Part shown: positions 1 through 11,609 of the stretch, piece after piece | How positions within the stretch are numbered: the stretch's first letter is position 1 | Layout of the letters: each line of letters opens with the position of its first letter | DNA from: Rachycentron canadum | Taxonomy: Eukaryota > Chordata > Actinopteri > Carangiformes > Rachycentridae | Direction of reading: 5' to 3' | NCBI GenBank assembly: GCA_038496675.1 | Contig: CM076662.1 | Location: 20,649,843-20,713,842, forward strand | Length of the DNA: 64,000 bases | The notes under the pieces: model-generated | What the model saw: the letters and a program-made list of their open reading frames with translations, nothing else | What the model was told of the DNA's origin: nothing | The model's database searches: none | Program-made: the position numbers and the translations under genes

Positions 1-141
1 AACCATCGTCCAAAGTTAGGATTCAATGACACTTTCTTTCATGACACAAGCAGGAACTGTTCCCTGTCTTCAACAGGTAACATGCTAAAGTTAACAAAGC
101 TTTTTTAGCGTCATAATCCCAAAGGCTATTGTTTTCCTTTC

Positions 142-677
142 CCATAGATTGCGACCTCTGCAAAGCTACATCTTCAGGTCTAAATCAAGAGGCAACCCAC
201 CATGACGTCACCCTTTGGTTTGTCAATTGTCATTTTGAAGCATCGACTTTGTAATTCGGACGTCGCCATCTTGGTTGAAACCTGGAGAAACCATATCTGG
301 GTGGGTGAGGAGTGGATCTGACCCGCTCTGTGTTTTCTCCAGCAGGCTGACGTCTCTGGTACAGTCTGTCAGTCACGGGGTAGCCCTGCCCAAACGCATA
401 CCCTGCTTTATGGTGTATTTTCCTCTAAATGGGGCCATCATTCAGAAAAACCAGAGGCTGAGACCGTAAACTCATTAGGAAAAATTTTACTGCCCTAATA
501 AAACAAGTTAAAAGTGGGGTCATTTTCCCATAGACTTCAATACAATCTGACCTCTTTCTACAACCAGTGGACTTGCCTCCTAATGGTCATTAGATAGAAC
601 GAAGGTTTAAGGCTCTTCAGCATCGGCTTCACTTTACAGCCCTGGAACCTAGGTCCACATCTATAAACAGTCTATGG
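142..677 (+). repeat. Interspersed repeat, CCATAGACTG-ended family, long copy
   Basis: The left end reads CCATAGATTG (142-151) and the right end CAGTCTATGG (668-677), a 10-bp terminal inverted repeat with one mismatch. The right half (about 430-677) aligns by eye with copies at 38791-39030 and 52243-52445. Shared blocks include TTTTCCCATAGACTTCAATA, CAACCAGTGGA, a tract like CCCCCTGATGGTCA, and GGCTTCACTT. The left half holds a GACGTCGCCATCTTGG-type block. I recognise this as a common teleost non-autonomous repeat. The inverted ends suggest a DNA-transposon (MITE) origin, but no target-site duplication is clear, so the class is not settled. Confidence 0.65.
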
Positions 678-2099
678 TCTAAGCAGCTTCTGTTGCTTTC
701 GTTGCCTGAAGGTGGGTAGGTAAGATCCCGATGATGGTTTTAAATGTGCAGGTGGATGATATGATTATCACTGACACAGTTTATCCTTCTTGAATGATAA
801 TGCTGTTTGGATGTCAAGGAATCAATCAAATCGAAAGAAAAATGAAGCAAAAGTTACGGTGCGTTTGAATAACACTGAACTGATCAGTTTTGGCGAAGGA
901 TCGTATTATTTTCTATCTCAGTCGTATTGAAATAAATTCCCCTAAGCAGTCTGTTCCCCTATTTTTTTTTTTTTTTTTTTTCCCTCTGATTTCTGCTCAT
1001 GTTTGAGTGCATCTCTGGGTTTGAACTTTCCTCCTTAATGCAGGGAAAATGGGGAACTAGAAGTGCTAGCTCAGCATACCAGGCCACTGTGCTCTTTATT
1101 GTTGGCAGGAGTAACATTATGGAGCACGCCATGCGGCAAGGAGACACTTAAACTGCGTGTAACTCAACTCCTCTCTGCTCCCCGAGGACATCCAACCGCC
1201 TCCTGTTTCATATGAGCTGAAAATCTGAGAGATTTCACTCACCTTCGCCGCACGGACACGGTTTGTGTCTATTAACGTGTGTGATTGGGCTTGCATGCTT
1301 TGATGGCCAAGATTGTTAAGTCACAATATCATAAAGTTAGACATCTGAAAATGTTGGATGTGTATAGGACTATTAAAAACATATTTGCACAGTGCTATAC
1401 AAAAAGAGGCAGTTGCAATAAGAAAACACTATCAGGAACACTTTAAGTGTGTGTGTCCATTTTTGTGTGAATGCCTTCATGCTAGAGAGGTTGTTTTAGT
1501 TTATACAGCCTCAAATCATTCTACAATACAGTGGAGAGTTAGTTGAATTGAAGGTCTAAGAGCTTCTTTCATCACAGTACATAAAGCTTTAGAGTTATAA
1601 TATGTTACTTTTCCACATTAAAATGTCTACAAATGACTTGAGCCATCATTTTGTTGCGTTCTTACACAAACCCAAATATTTAGATTTGATATTTCAATTC
1701 TCAAATCAGGGAAAAAAGTGATTTTAATCAAGGTAACAGTCCGTTTCATTGGTCGCCTGTCAGTGATGTCACTTGCCCTATATTCACAAGTTTTATCTAA
1801 TAGAAGTGTCAGAACTGACAAGCATCTAGTTTTAAAATGCAGTTTTTACACATTTTTAACTATATATTTTTACTGGATGAAGGTTTTTCATCATTGAACA
1901 TCCAGATCTTAAGTCATCAGAGAAAAAAAGACAAATGTCAGGTAACTGTTTTATTCTGTATCCCAGAGGAGGAAACTCTGGATAACTGTGGATAATTCAT
2001 CTGCCGTCTCAAATGTCTCAAGTTATCAGAGAAACGATCGAAACAGAGGTTAGCAGCAGTCTAGACAAGGGTGTGAGCGTGAGAGATTATTTGTCATTG
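678..2099. other. Non-coding stretch, no gene seen
   Basis: AT-rich single-copy-looking sequence. It holds a T20 homopolymer (962-981), and nothing recognisable on either strand. The short open frames here are about 60 codons and have no domain signature. Confidence 0.6.
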
Positions 2100-2244
2100 C
2101 ATGTCTCTATATGTTGTGCACTGCCCTCACCGACTGTCATCTGGGATTGGCCCGAGCCACCCCCCCCCCCCAACCCCCTCCCAAACCAGCACAGATGAGA
2201 GGTATAGATAATGGATGGATGGATGGATGGATGGATGGATGGAT
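2100..2244 (+). repeat. LINE or SINE 3' tail ending in (ATGG)n
   Basis: The block TCTGGGATTGGC, then a C-run (2160-2170), then GGTATAGATAATGGATGG leads into an (ATGG)n tail at 2209-2244. This order matches the 3' end of a very common teleost retroelement tail. A second, tail-less copy lies at 54184-54320 and shares GTCAGCTGGGATTGGC-type sequence. Tandem tetranucleotide tails are typical of fish RTE-type LINEs such as Rex3 and of SINEs using the same machinery. The copy appears internally deleted. The element class is inferred. Confidence 0.55.
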
Positions 2245-2914
2245 AATTATCTTAGGTAAAATCCTCCTGAAAGAAGGAATCCAGAAGGAGAGAAGCTGGC
2301 GACAATGGCGGTGACAAACAACTCCCGTGATTGAAAACTATTTCATGATGTTACTTAACACCGTCGCTGGTGTGATGATGCAAATCAGTCATAAATTCAA
2401 TTAAAACACTCAGACAGCCGCAAAAATACTTCTACTCTTTCCAAAAACAGCATCTGTGTCCAAAGTCAGAGGCTGGATCCTCCTCCAAAGCGTGTGGCCC
2501 ATGGAGGGGGAGGATCGGCTCTTATCTAAAAAAAAAAAGGTCTGGCCTCGCACACAACGAAACAAGTGGTGCATTCAATTTCTCTCCATCGACTCTTAAA
2601 GGAAAAAAACATTCATAATTCATCACCAGGAAGTTGCACTCAAATGGCCAACAAACAGCCAATTACCAGTGATAAAAAGGGGTCAGTTCCTGGTACCAGT
2701 TTGATATTTCACTTTGACACTTGACAGACGAGTGGTAAACAGCGGAGTGGGGCAACTGAATAAATAATAAAATCATATACCAGCTATCAAGTGCTTGAAT
2801 GCAAATGCCCAGTGAATATATTATAGTCACTGGATATTACAGACTCTCCTTGTCAACATTTAAAGCTCCATTAAACGTTTGACTCGGTGCTGCACAATGA
2901 GTTAGGGAACGTTG
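2245..2914. other. Non-coding stretch, no gene seen
   Basis: Single-copy-looking sequence with an A-run near 2528 and no recognisable element or open frame of note. Confidence 0.55.
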
Positions 2915-3065
2915 AGGGCCGCGCCGCACCGCGCCGCGCCGCGCGCCTCCAAGCCCACGTTTATCGGTGGCAAGCGGAAGCGCTCGATCCGCCGTTCACC
3001 AAAAACACGAGCGTCTTCGATGAGCGCTCTCTTTTAGCGCCGCCGTGGAAATAAAACTGACGTCT
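2915..3065. promoter_or_regulatory. CpG-dense patch with (GCCGC)n core
   Basis: A pentamer-like GCCGC/GCGCC array at about 2918-2948 is followed by roughly 110 bp with many further CpG dinucleotides (CGGTGGCAAGCGG, GCGCTCGATCCGCCG, TAGCGCCGCCGTGG). The surrounding several kilobases are AT-rich and CpG-poor. It could be a small unmethylated regulatory element or just a GC-rich minisatellite. No TATA box, initiator or open frame supports a promoter. Confidence 0.3.
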
Positions 3066-3882
3066 TCATTGAAACGAGTCCCTTGTGTCCAGAATGCGAT
3101 TATGTTATGCATGCATCTGAATCCTCAACGGAAAGATGATAACGACTGACTATATGTATGTGTCTGTTCGTACGTCTGTACAAGTGGGTGTGAATTTTGT
3201 GTTTTTTGTGCATCGTTGGATTTCTATTACTTTTCGAAGGCAGAGACACTTCTTTCACGTTAGAGCTGCCAGTGAGCCAAAGTGCTGACATCTTTTAATA
3301 TGACCCTTTTATTGAAGAAAAAAACAGAAAAACCCAAAACATATGTTCAGTATTCAGGGTTCATCCCAGATTCTGGAGGGAAGACAAATCTGTAAAACAT
3401 GGGAAGATAACTCTCCAGAGAAATGGGACTAATTTAATTATTGTAAGTTTGCAGCAGAAAGCCCTCCGCTAATACACGCTGGACGAATCTCTGGATGGGA
3501 TAAGGCATTTGACTAAAAACAATAATAAATAAATAAATAAATAAAACAAAACTGAGCAAGACTTCAATAAATAAAAAGTGTGAGTTTAAAGGCTGTTGTT
3601 TTAAACAGAAATCTTTTCAGAAGCAACTGAAGCACTGAACGGCGGATATCTGACTCTTGATATTTTGATGAAACAGAATCCAGTAGCACCAGTGCTTCTC
3701 TGTACACGCTTCCCACCTCCTCCATCAGATTTTAAACTGTGAAGAACAAGAACTCATTGGAATTTGCCCAGTTTCCCACAGTCATTGAGTTCAAACCTAA
3801 AACAAAACACAGCCACTGAACAGAAACATCACTGCTGTTCCTTGGAGACAAATAAAAAACGGCTGAAAACAAATGCCAAAAG

Positions 3883-3883
<1 letters not shown>
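3066..3883. other. Non-coding stretch with short (AAAT)n
   Basis: No gene seen. A short (AAAT)n repeat lies at about 3526-3545. The rest is unremarkable AT-rich sequence. Confidence 0.55.
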
Positions 3884-3914
<31 letters not shown>

Positions 3915-3944
3915 GTGGGGGGGAGGGAAAAAAAGAAAGAAATC
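3884..3944 (+). repeat. (AG)14 microsatellite and purine tract
   Basis: Fourteen AG units (3884-3911) run straight into a G-rich then A-rich purine stretch, giving about 60 bp of nearly unbroken purine on the plus strand. Confidence 0.9.
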
Positions 3945-4984
3945 AGACAAGCTGAGTATTCTCCAGAGCCAAAGCAGCTCACAGACACTGATAAATGTTT
4001 TGTACACTGTTGGCTTCTAAATATAGTTTTAGATCAATGCAATCAGGAACAATCTCCCCATTACAACGAGCAGGTCGGCTACTGAAGGCAGATATCTGAG
4101 GCTGTCAGATATGTCTGTGGTACAGTCAGGTAAATATAGTCGGTAACAGGAACTAAAGCTGTGTGGCCGGGGACACGCAGCCAGACAGTTTGGCAGTACT
4201 GCTTATATAATAACGCTCACGCCAATAAAGGATATTGAGTTGGGTAAGAGACAGAGAGCGGGAGATTGAGTAGAGCATGTATAGAAAATGCATGGAAAGA
4301 TGGAAGAAAATAACACTGCCATAAAAAAAAAAAAAAAGTACGAATCACGATTACGCGCTTTTCATATAACATCCATTCGAAAGCTGAGCATACTGACTTA
4401 CATGCCTGTAAAATATATGTGGAAACACAGCATATTCAGACTTCTGTTTCATATACTTAATGATCAAACATTACAGCTTTTCACGTCAGATGAATGTGTC
4501 GTTTAAATGTAAATTTTCATTTTATTTTTTTAATCACTGTGAAAAAAATGGCCAAGCATCTTCAGAGGAAATGAATCATCTATTCTGGGAAATCACTTCC
4601 TGAGAACTGTACACCGCATGAGAAAAGTGAGCACAACAAAATATCACATTCGCACAAATACACGATCACACTAAATATAGATGAAAGTCATTTTTGCGCC
4701 ACGTATTTCCTGAAAGAAATGTCGGGGCTTGAACCTCAATTGGCCCCCAACACTTGATCGTTACTTTTGAATACAAATACAACGTAGAATATCAATAAAT
4801 ATCTAGATATTTTCAAATTTCACACGATTTAAAGATGTAATGAGAAATAATTCCTCACAATGGATTTTTGGCAACTCTGTAGCTTTCTGGACGTTTTAAG
4901 CCTCTTTTGAGTGTTTTTTTTTTTTTTTTTTTTTGGTTTTATAGCCTGTTTACTACGTGGGCTGTTTCTCATCTCTCATCATCT
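3945..4984. other. Non-coding stretch, homopolymers only
   Basis: Holds an A15 run (about 4322-4336) and a T21 run (4914-4934). No gene or recognisable element seen. Confidence 0.55.
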
Positions 4985-5150
4985 ATAACGTATTCACCAT
5001 TTGTATGAAAATTTGAGAGTAAGGGCTAAGAAGTGTTTTGTGAGGTCATGCTGACCTTGACCTTTGACCTTTGGCCACAAAAATCTAATCAGTTTGTCCT
5101 CAGGTCCAAGTGGACATTTCTGTCAAATGAAATCTGTCATTGCAGGTTTC
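4985..5150 (+). repeat. Teleost interspersed repeat with GACCTTGACCTTTGACC core
   Basis: The order of blocks (GAGGTCATGCTGACCTTGAC, TTTGACCTTTGGCCAC, AAATCTAATCAGTTTGTCCT, AGGTCCAAGTGGACATTT) matches a repeat that I recall as widespread in teleost intergenic DNA. Only one copy is seen in this window, so the call rests on recall. It carries three TGACCT nuclear-receptor half-sites, annotated separately. Confidence 0.45.
5052..5070 (-). promoter_or_regulatory. Stacked nuclear-receptor half-sites (DR0 plus perfect DR1)
   Basis: TGACCT occurs at 5052-5057, 5058-5063 and 5065-5070. The last two, separated by one base, form TGACCTTTGACCT, the exact reverse complement of the consensus DR1 AGGTCAAAGGTCA. 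RXR heterodimers, HNF4 and COUP-TF bind such sites. Site identity is seen; occupancy is unknown. Confidence 0.5.
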
Positions 5151-5955
5151 ATTTGTTATATTTAAATGAATGCATGACAAACTAATAGTCTAGTTCTATG
5201 TCCATTTTCTTATTTTACCAGTTATCATTAAGAATCTTGAAGAATTATTTCTGTCTATTTTCCCTTCCTAAATATTTGCCAGTATATTAGATATAATGAG
5301 ACTCGGTATCGATTTATTGGCAGCCTCTGACTCACAGGAGCTCATTTTGTGCTCAGGTGACCTTCTCCTTACAGTCAGATGACCAGATCTTTCAGTTCGG
5401 AGCAAAGACGTTGGCGGCATCATTGTTTCACCGCGCTGCCGGCCTCTATTGCTTCGTGCCTAATGGACAAAAAGAGAGAAGAAAAGAAAGGAAAAGGAGT
5501 AGAGGAGTGGAGGATAATGAAAACATCATTGTATGGGAGGAGATCCTGATCTAATCACTGAGGAAATGAGGCCTGTGAATGCCCAGTCGTTTGGACTCAT
5601 TTACACATCTCTTTCAATGCTGCGCACCCATCGATAGCCAGAGGAGTTCGGGAGAAAAGAGGGCGGCGAGTAAATGGTTTCCCAGTTTAGAGTCTTTACT
5701 TCTGCTCTAAGTTCAGGAAAAAAAAAAAATACACAAGGTCGGTTTCAACGTCACTTGATGATACTCCACTTTCTAGATGAAGAGGCTACTTGAAGGTGAA
5801 AATTAGGACTTTTGGTTAAATTCCTTGATCTACCACACCTATGGTCTGGTTATGCTGTTTGGTTAAGATCAGAAAAGACGGCATTTTTAGTCAGATACGT
5901 GACCTGAACCACTAACTCCAATGTTGAAATCCAATAATATATCCAGCCATCCACC
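5151..5955. other. Non-coding stretch, no gene seen
   Basis: Single-copy-looking sequence with an A-run near 5718. The 65-codon open frame at 5357-5554 shows no domain. Confidence 0.5.
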
Positions 5956-5959
5956 TTAA

Positions 5960-6539
5960 AGGTCCCGTATTTCACATTTTTCTTTATTAGAAATTTTGAC
6001 TTCAATAAAAAGACATATTTGTGGTTTTAAGTCCCAAAAACCATCATCAGTAGTTTAACATCTATCTCTCCCTCTTCTCTCTGGAGTTCTGGCAACAACA
6101 GGGCGTTTTGTGTCAGCCTCTCCTCTGATTGGCTGACTGTCTGCTGAGTGACACATGACCAGGCCAACCACATGCAATGGATTGTAGCCCATTAATTTGG
6201 CTTTTACAAATTTGGACTAAAATCCAATAATCTCAACATTTTCTAGGTTGCTAGCTGCTGGTTGCTAGCATGATGGAATGATAGCTTGGCATTAAAACAA
6301 CACAAAAACAGCAGGCAATGGGTCCAGGTGGCCTGTGCTGGATGCTTAGCTGAAGGCGGTGACTGTATAGTTGTGACATCACAAAATTTCCAACAGTCCC
6401 AACAGCGCGTTTTAAGGCTCAGTTTATGAACATGAGCTGCATGCATATCATTGTGGGTTGAGAATTTTGACACTTTCGGTATTCATTAAATACCTACACC
6501 AGCTTTTTACTATCAAAAAACGAGATGAGCGTGGGACCT
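5960..6539 (+). mobile_element. TTAA-flanked MITE, full-length copy (C1)
   Basis: The element starts AGGTCCCGTATTTCAC and ends GTGGGACCT, giving a short inverted terminal repeat AGGTCCC/GGGACCT. It is flanked on both sides by TTAA (5956-5959 and 6540-6543), the target-site duplication typical of piggyBac-type transposons. Inside are blocks shared with other copies: CTCTGGAGTTCT, CCTCTGATTGGCTG, TTGTGACATCACAA and TTTTAAGGCTCAGTTT. Related copies lie at 31178-31634, 54321-54491, and inverted at 49897-50150 and 11610-11800. No transposase is encoded, so it is non-autonomous. The short terminal repeat makes the superfamily tentative. Confidence 0.75.
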
Positions 6540-6543
6540 TTAA

Positions 6544-8606
6544 AGGTTGGCTTGCATTGATTGAGTCTTCTTCTTAAATTATTCACCCAAACTTTTCCAC
6601 ATTTGTTCACCACAACAGTCAGAGCCGCTTGAATAAACAACCAATGCGGCTGCACTTTGTTACTGAAGAGGGACAGTCTAGAAAGTGTAAACATGAGTAG
6701 CTTTAAGCACTTCAACAAATGACCAATTATGTTGTCTTTCAGGTCAGGACAGGTCTCCTGTGACAGCTAATATGTCCTTCCCCTTTGATACTCTCACAGC
6801 TCTGAGCATCTTTCCAGCTGGATTAATGATTCACTGACTGCCCTTTGACCTCTGACCCTTGTGACGGCATCGGTACATGTATGTGGGTGTAACAGGAATA
6901 AATGCAGAGACAGGTTTTACTGATAAAATGATTGGTAAAAAAAAAAAATATCAGGCTGAATGTTGCACCTTCTGCAGCGCTAATAGATAAATGCGTAAAT
7001 ACCTGATGATGTGTAACCTGTGTGTATTCGTGTGTTGAGCATATTGCAATTCAGTCTGTGTGAGACGTCCAACAAAATGCAGTAAATATAAAAAAGTAAG
7101 TTTCCATGAGTCTGAAGATCTCATGAAGAATCTTGACCAAACCTGCATGTGAGAGTTTGCTTTCAATTCTTAGTCTATATTTACTCATTTTTTCTTTGGA
7201 GCGGTTGCATTTAAATCAAATCACTGTCTACTTCAAAAACTAACGGCATATTAAGAAATATCAAAAAGATAAGACTTTCTCTTTCTAGTAAGCATGCATC
7301 CGGTACGAATGAGGCATTCAAAAAAGTGAATATCTCATTTTGGAGTGAATAAAATCTTATCTCGCTTGCTGCAATAATTAATGTGTGATTAAAACATGAG
7401 CACTAATTACCTTCAGGGGAGTCTTTTTAAATGAACTGATATGTTGACACTCACATCCTGCGATCTGTTTACCCACGTCTGTCAGAACATATTTTGGACT
7501 TAGTTTGCCGTCTGTTTTATTTATTTTGTGAAGCTCCGTTAGATGTTATAGATGTTCTTCAGTCACACGAAGACGGTTTGTCATTATGATAAAAGGGGGA
7601 CAAATAACATTAACATATAACTGCTGTCTTCGTATGAGAGAGAGAGAGAGAGAGAGAAAAAAGTGCTGTGCTGTGACTTAAGCCTTAGTTGGATCACTTT
7701 TCAGAATTTCCTAACACTAGTGGGTTTTTTTTAAGTTGAAGCCCAGTAAGCTGGTTTTGGTGGTTTACAAGTGAAAGGATATCTTGGCTGCTATAGAAAT
7801 GGAGGCACATTTGGAAGAAATGCCTTTTTTTTAATTTTTTTTATTTTTAACTATCTGGACTACATATACGCTTTTTGACAGTACTTCAGTAACTTTGCTG
7901 TAGCAGGGTCTAAAGGATCTCTGGGACATTTTTCAACAAAAGCTGCATAAAAACCGGTTAAAAAGTGAACTTTTTTCATATGCATGGCACTCTTGAGGCC
8001 ATTTCCAAGTGAAATTTGCTAAGAGTGGTTTGTTTACTCCAATCTGCAATCTTCAAATCCACTTGAACTATACATGACTGACTGCGCTCTGTCACAATTT
8101 ACCTTCTCTGCTGCAGGTGCAGAAATAGCTAAATACGAGCATCTAGGAACATAGTTTGCTCTCAGTTCATTTTGGTTCTCACAGTACCTGGGTCTCCGGG
8201 CTAACAGATGTCAACATCTGTCATTTAACACCCCTGAAATATTTCAATTTAGGGTCATCTCCTATAGCAGGATTGGATTACATTTTCACCCTTAATGAAC
8301 CACACCGCAGTTCTTGTGAGAGATGCCAGGATGACATTGATGGGTGAACCGGGTTTTAAGGAAATGCTTGGGGTTATTATAAACCACCACAAACGTGTTA
8401 CACAAGGCTCAGGTTCTGCTGTTCCCACCCCCAAACCGATGCTCCACCACACCCCTGCTTATCACGCACACTCTTAAATGTACGATCCCAACCTTTTCTG
8501 TCAAGACGAAATCTTGCACGACACAGCAAGAATTATCTGTGAGCAGAGTCTCAGCTCCCACATGTGAGACCTTTGAGATAGCTCTATCCTCTTATACTTA
8601 TCCTTT
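6544..8606. other. Non-coding stretch with (GA)n
   Basis: No gene seen. It contains a (GA)n microsatellite at 7636-7659 and a near-DR1 motif TGACCTCTGACCC at 6846-6858 (11 of 12 half-site bases match). The rest is AT-rich and unassigned. Confidence 0.55.
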
Positions 8607-8610
8607 ACAC

Positions 8611-8679
<69 letters not shown>
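8607..8679 (+). repeat. (AC)n microsatellite
   Basis: About 36 AC units with one interrupting G at 8615. Open frames of over 100 codons reported across it on both strands are translations of the repeat (T-H or V-C runs). Confidence 0.97.
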
Positions 8680-8683
<4 letters not shown>

Positions 8684-9164
8684 CACTTTTACATGATGTG
8701 GACTCACAAGGAGGAGAATTCTGATTAGGCTGCATCCAAAGCTGCCACCCACGGGACCCGTGGGAGATATGAATTTGAAAAGACAGTGCAGTGCCGATCC
8801 GAAGCGCCTGCATTGCTGGGCAACAGGGACCCCTGCTAAGACCTGCTATCCAGAGACCTGTCAGGAGAGAAAGACAAAGACATGATGGGGGCGGGGGTGG
8901 GGAGGGCATATGAAAGCTGAATGTGCAGCAACCCACATCTCTCACTAAAAAGGTACAGCAGCTCACACTCGCATACTCACACACAGGCTGGTAGCAAGTA
9001 AAATGTTTTTTTTTTTTTTTTACTTTTACCTGCAACTAAACACTTTTCTCTTCAAGTCATAAAACAAGTCAAATCCCTATAATTATAATTATAATTCCTA
9101 TAATTACAAATCTGTGAAAATAAGTTGAGCCTGCCCACCTCATTTACTTTGGAATTAAAGTAGT
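8680..9164. other. Non-coding stretch, no gene seen
   Basis: Contains a T-run near 9006-9020 and a small AT-repeat (ATAATT) near 9079-9095. No recognisable gene or element. Confidence 0.5.
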
Positions 9165-9560
9165 TTAAAGGAGCTATTTGTGCGTTTTGCTACTGCTAAA
9201 TGGCCATTAGCATTGACAGTTGTTTACTTGCCAATAAGAGCTTCAGCTGTGGTTGTGTTTACAGTACAAAAATATATATACACTTGGTAATACAGTGACT
9301 CGGTATCTGAAAGTGACGAGACAGTCCAACCAGGCTGGGGATACGTGGTCAGTATGGTAACTTTAGGACAGGAAAAGGAGTGACAGCAAAACAAGATTTG
9401 CTCTACACCACTGGAGACAGCTCTTTTCTAAAGTTTGATGCTGAACCTGCGTTGTTTCTACCAGACTGGTTAGTGGACGGCTGTAAATGCTCAGATTGGC
9501 TATGCAGCAATAGTAAAACCTGCAATCGTTGTGAAACCTTTGAGAGTTTTTTCATGATTT
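9165..9560 (+). repeat. Possible teleost interspersed repeat fragment
   Basis: Blocks such as TAAAGGAGCTATTTGTGCG, TGCTAAATGGCCATTAGCAT and TTGTTTACTTGCC resemble a repeat that I recall from teleost genomes. No second copy occurs in this window, so only recall supports it. Confidence 0.3.
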
Positions 9561-10585
9561 TTCCCGAAAAAAAGTAAAGGCTGATGAAATTCCACATCGG
9601 TATAAATTCCATGAAATCCCAAAACCAACAATGGACTCTCAATAGTTTTTTTGATTTTCGCACCTTATCTCTGGCAGTCATCCCCGGATCCATCGATTCC
9701 TGTGGACACAAATCTTTAAGAACAGAACAGGAGAATACACACTGATTTGTACAAAGGCTAAAGAAATAACTAAAACAGCTACCCATGCTGGTCTTGACCA
9801 AATGTTACTGGAATGGAAGTAAACAGTGTATTCGGCGGTAAGGAAATACTAATGGCAACATGATCGCAATCTCTGCAAAATGAACTACAAAGCACATACA
9901 GTATAACTATCCATGGTTCAAATACCCAGCTTTGGATAGACAGTACTTACCAGTGCAATGGATCAATTCCTTGTTGGTTTTTGTGTTTTCGATGAAAAAC
10001 CGACAATTGCCTGTATTTGAGTGAAACATGTTACACTACACTGCAGAACTGTATGGAATAAAGCCCTGAACAGTAGCATGATTTACTATTCCTACCTGTT
10101 TGTTTAGATGCTGATTATTTTAAATGAAAAGACAAAAACAATGAGCTTGCTTCTGGCTGTTTTTGAAAACCCAGTTGCCCTTGAGATTTTGAACTGTGCT
10201 TTTTATTTACTCCGTGAAAACATTTTCCAAAAGGATATAATCGCTGTGCGTGTTATAATAAACATAAGATATTCTACATCAGTGAAGAAGTAGTAAACAG
10301 AGAAATGTACGGAGAAATGTATTTTCAGTAGAGGTTATAGCTTCACCATCTTTCTTTTCTACCCCTGCATGCCTGCTGCTGGTTGTGGCAATTGTGCTCA
10401 TTGAAACATTCATGCATCAAATGTTGATGATAAACAGAAACTGAGAAAGAAAAAATGAAAAACAGAAAGAAGCTGTTGGATATTGTAAGAGAATCCTGGT
10501 GGGGCCAGAAAAATAGAAAATATTTCAGAGCCGCTCCCAGGGATGATTGGCTTCATATGTTATCCTGTCATTCCGTGAGTTGTTA
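9561..10585. other. Non-coding stretch, no gene seen
   Basis: AT-rich single-copy-looking sequence. The 132-codon minus-strand frame at 9403-9801 has no recognisable domain or codon pattern. Confidence 0.5.
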
Positions 10586-10856
10586 TGAGAGGATGGAGTG
10601 GGTGAGGAAGGGTGGAGAGAGGATGAGGAGGGAATTAAGGCAGGGACTGCAGGGGAAAGATGAGAGGGAAAGAGGAGAGGAGAAAAGAAAAAGATGGAGA
10701 GGGGAAGTGAGAGGAGAAAGGAGGGACAGAGGAAGCTGCAAAATGCAAGAGCAGAGGAGAGGAAAAGATGAGCGAAAGAAGAGGGAGATGAGGAGATGAA
10801 AAGAAAGATGACGTGAGGGTGAAGGAAGAAAGATGAGTTGCTAAAAAGAAAACTGA
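10586..10856 (+). repeat. Long purine-rich (GA-rich) tract
   Basis: About 270 bp in which the plus strand is overwhelmingly A and G, made of varied GAGG, GAAAG and AGATG units rather than one exact repeat. The complementary minus strand gives long Ser/Phe/Leu-rich open frames, which are artefacts of composition. Confidence 0.85.
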
Positions 10857-11609
10857 CGTAAGGAAACACGCACAGCCAATTTGACATGAGCAAAGTAAAA
10901 GGAAATAAAACGATTCCCTGCAGACTGAATCCTGGCTCTCGGCCTCATCTGTTTTCGGTCTCCGGCTGCTGGACGCAGAGCTCCGGGCCTGGCCCACCAC
11001 CCTGACTGGGTTGTACAAGACTTGGAAAGTGCATCTCCTCCAAGATTTACACCCACGTACGCAATCCTGGGAGAGCAGGCCCGCCGCCAGAGCACAACGT
11101 GAACCAGCTGTTCTCCGGCTCTCACATACTCAACCAATCAATGGCTACAACCATTAGAGACACAGAGGGAAAAGCGGTGGTGTAACTGTATTCTTGATCT
11201 TGCATAACAGGTTGAAATAGATTCAGAAGATAACACCCATGGCTTTCCTGCCTGAAGTTATGACATATTTCTCAGAATTTGGCCTAGTGGCCCAGCTGTT
11301 CCTCATATGACCTGGTAACCTTCATTTTTAGACATTAATTTAATTACAGGAAGCAAGGACAATCACCAAAAACCCTTATGCTGCATTTTCCGCTTTCTGC
11401 TTTCAGGACACTTTTAGAGGAAAATCTGCTGGTTTGCCTCATGGCTTCAATCAAACAAGAGGACACACATCCTCTAGAGCAAAGCTGTGCTGGAGTTTTC
11501 ACAGTTTCTGTTAATGGGACAGAGCAAAAGGACACAGCGCGTTTATGCTCCTCACAAAAACCAGAAGTCAAATAAACAAATCTTAGGTCACGTTTGGTAT
11601 AAAGTATAC
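10857..11609. other. Non-coding stretch, no gene seen
   Basis: Single-copy-looking sequence. No gene or repeat family recognised. Confidence 0.5.

Noticed and set aside
2211..2244. CRISPR-like or satellite array
   Set aside because: Plain (ATGG)n tetranucleotide tail of a retroelement, with no spacers.
3732..4007. 91-codon minus-strand frame with a hydrophobic stretch
   Set aside because: The hydrophobic and serine-leucine stretch is the (AG)14 repeat read in reverse.
8598..9035. 145-codon minus-strand frame
   Set aside because: A large part is the (AC)n microsatellite translated as alternating V and C, and the start sits in a T-run.
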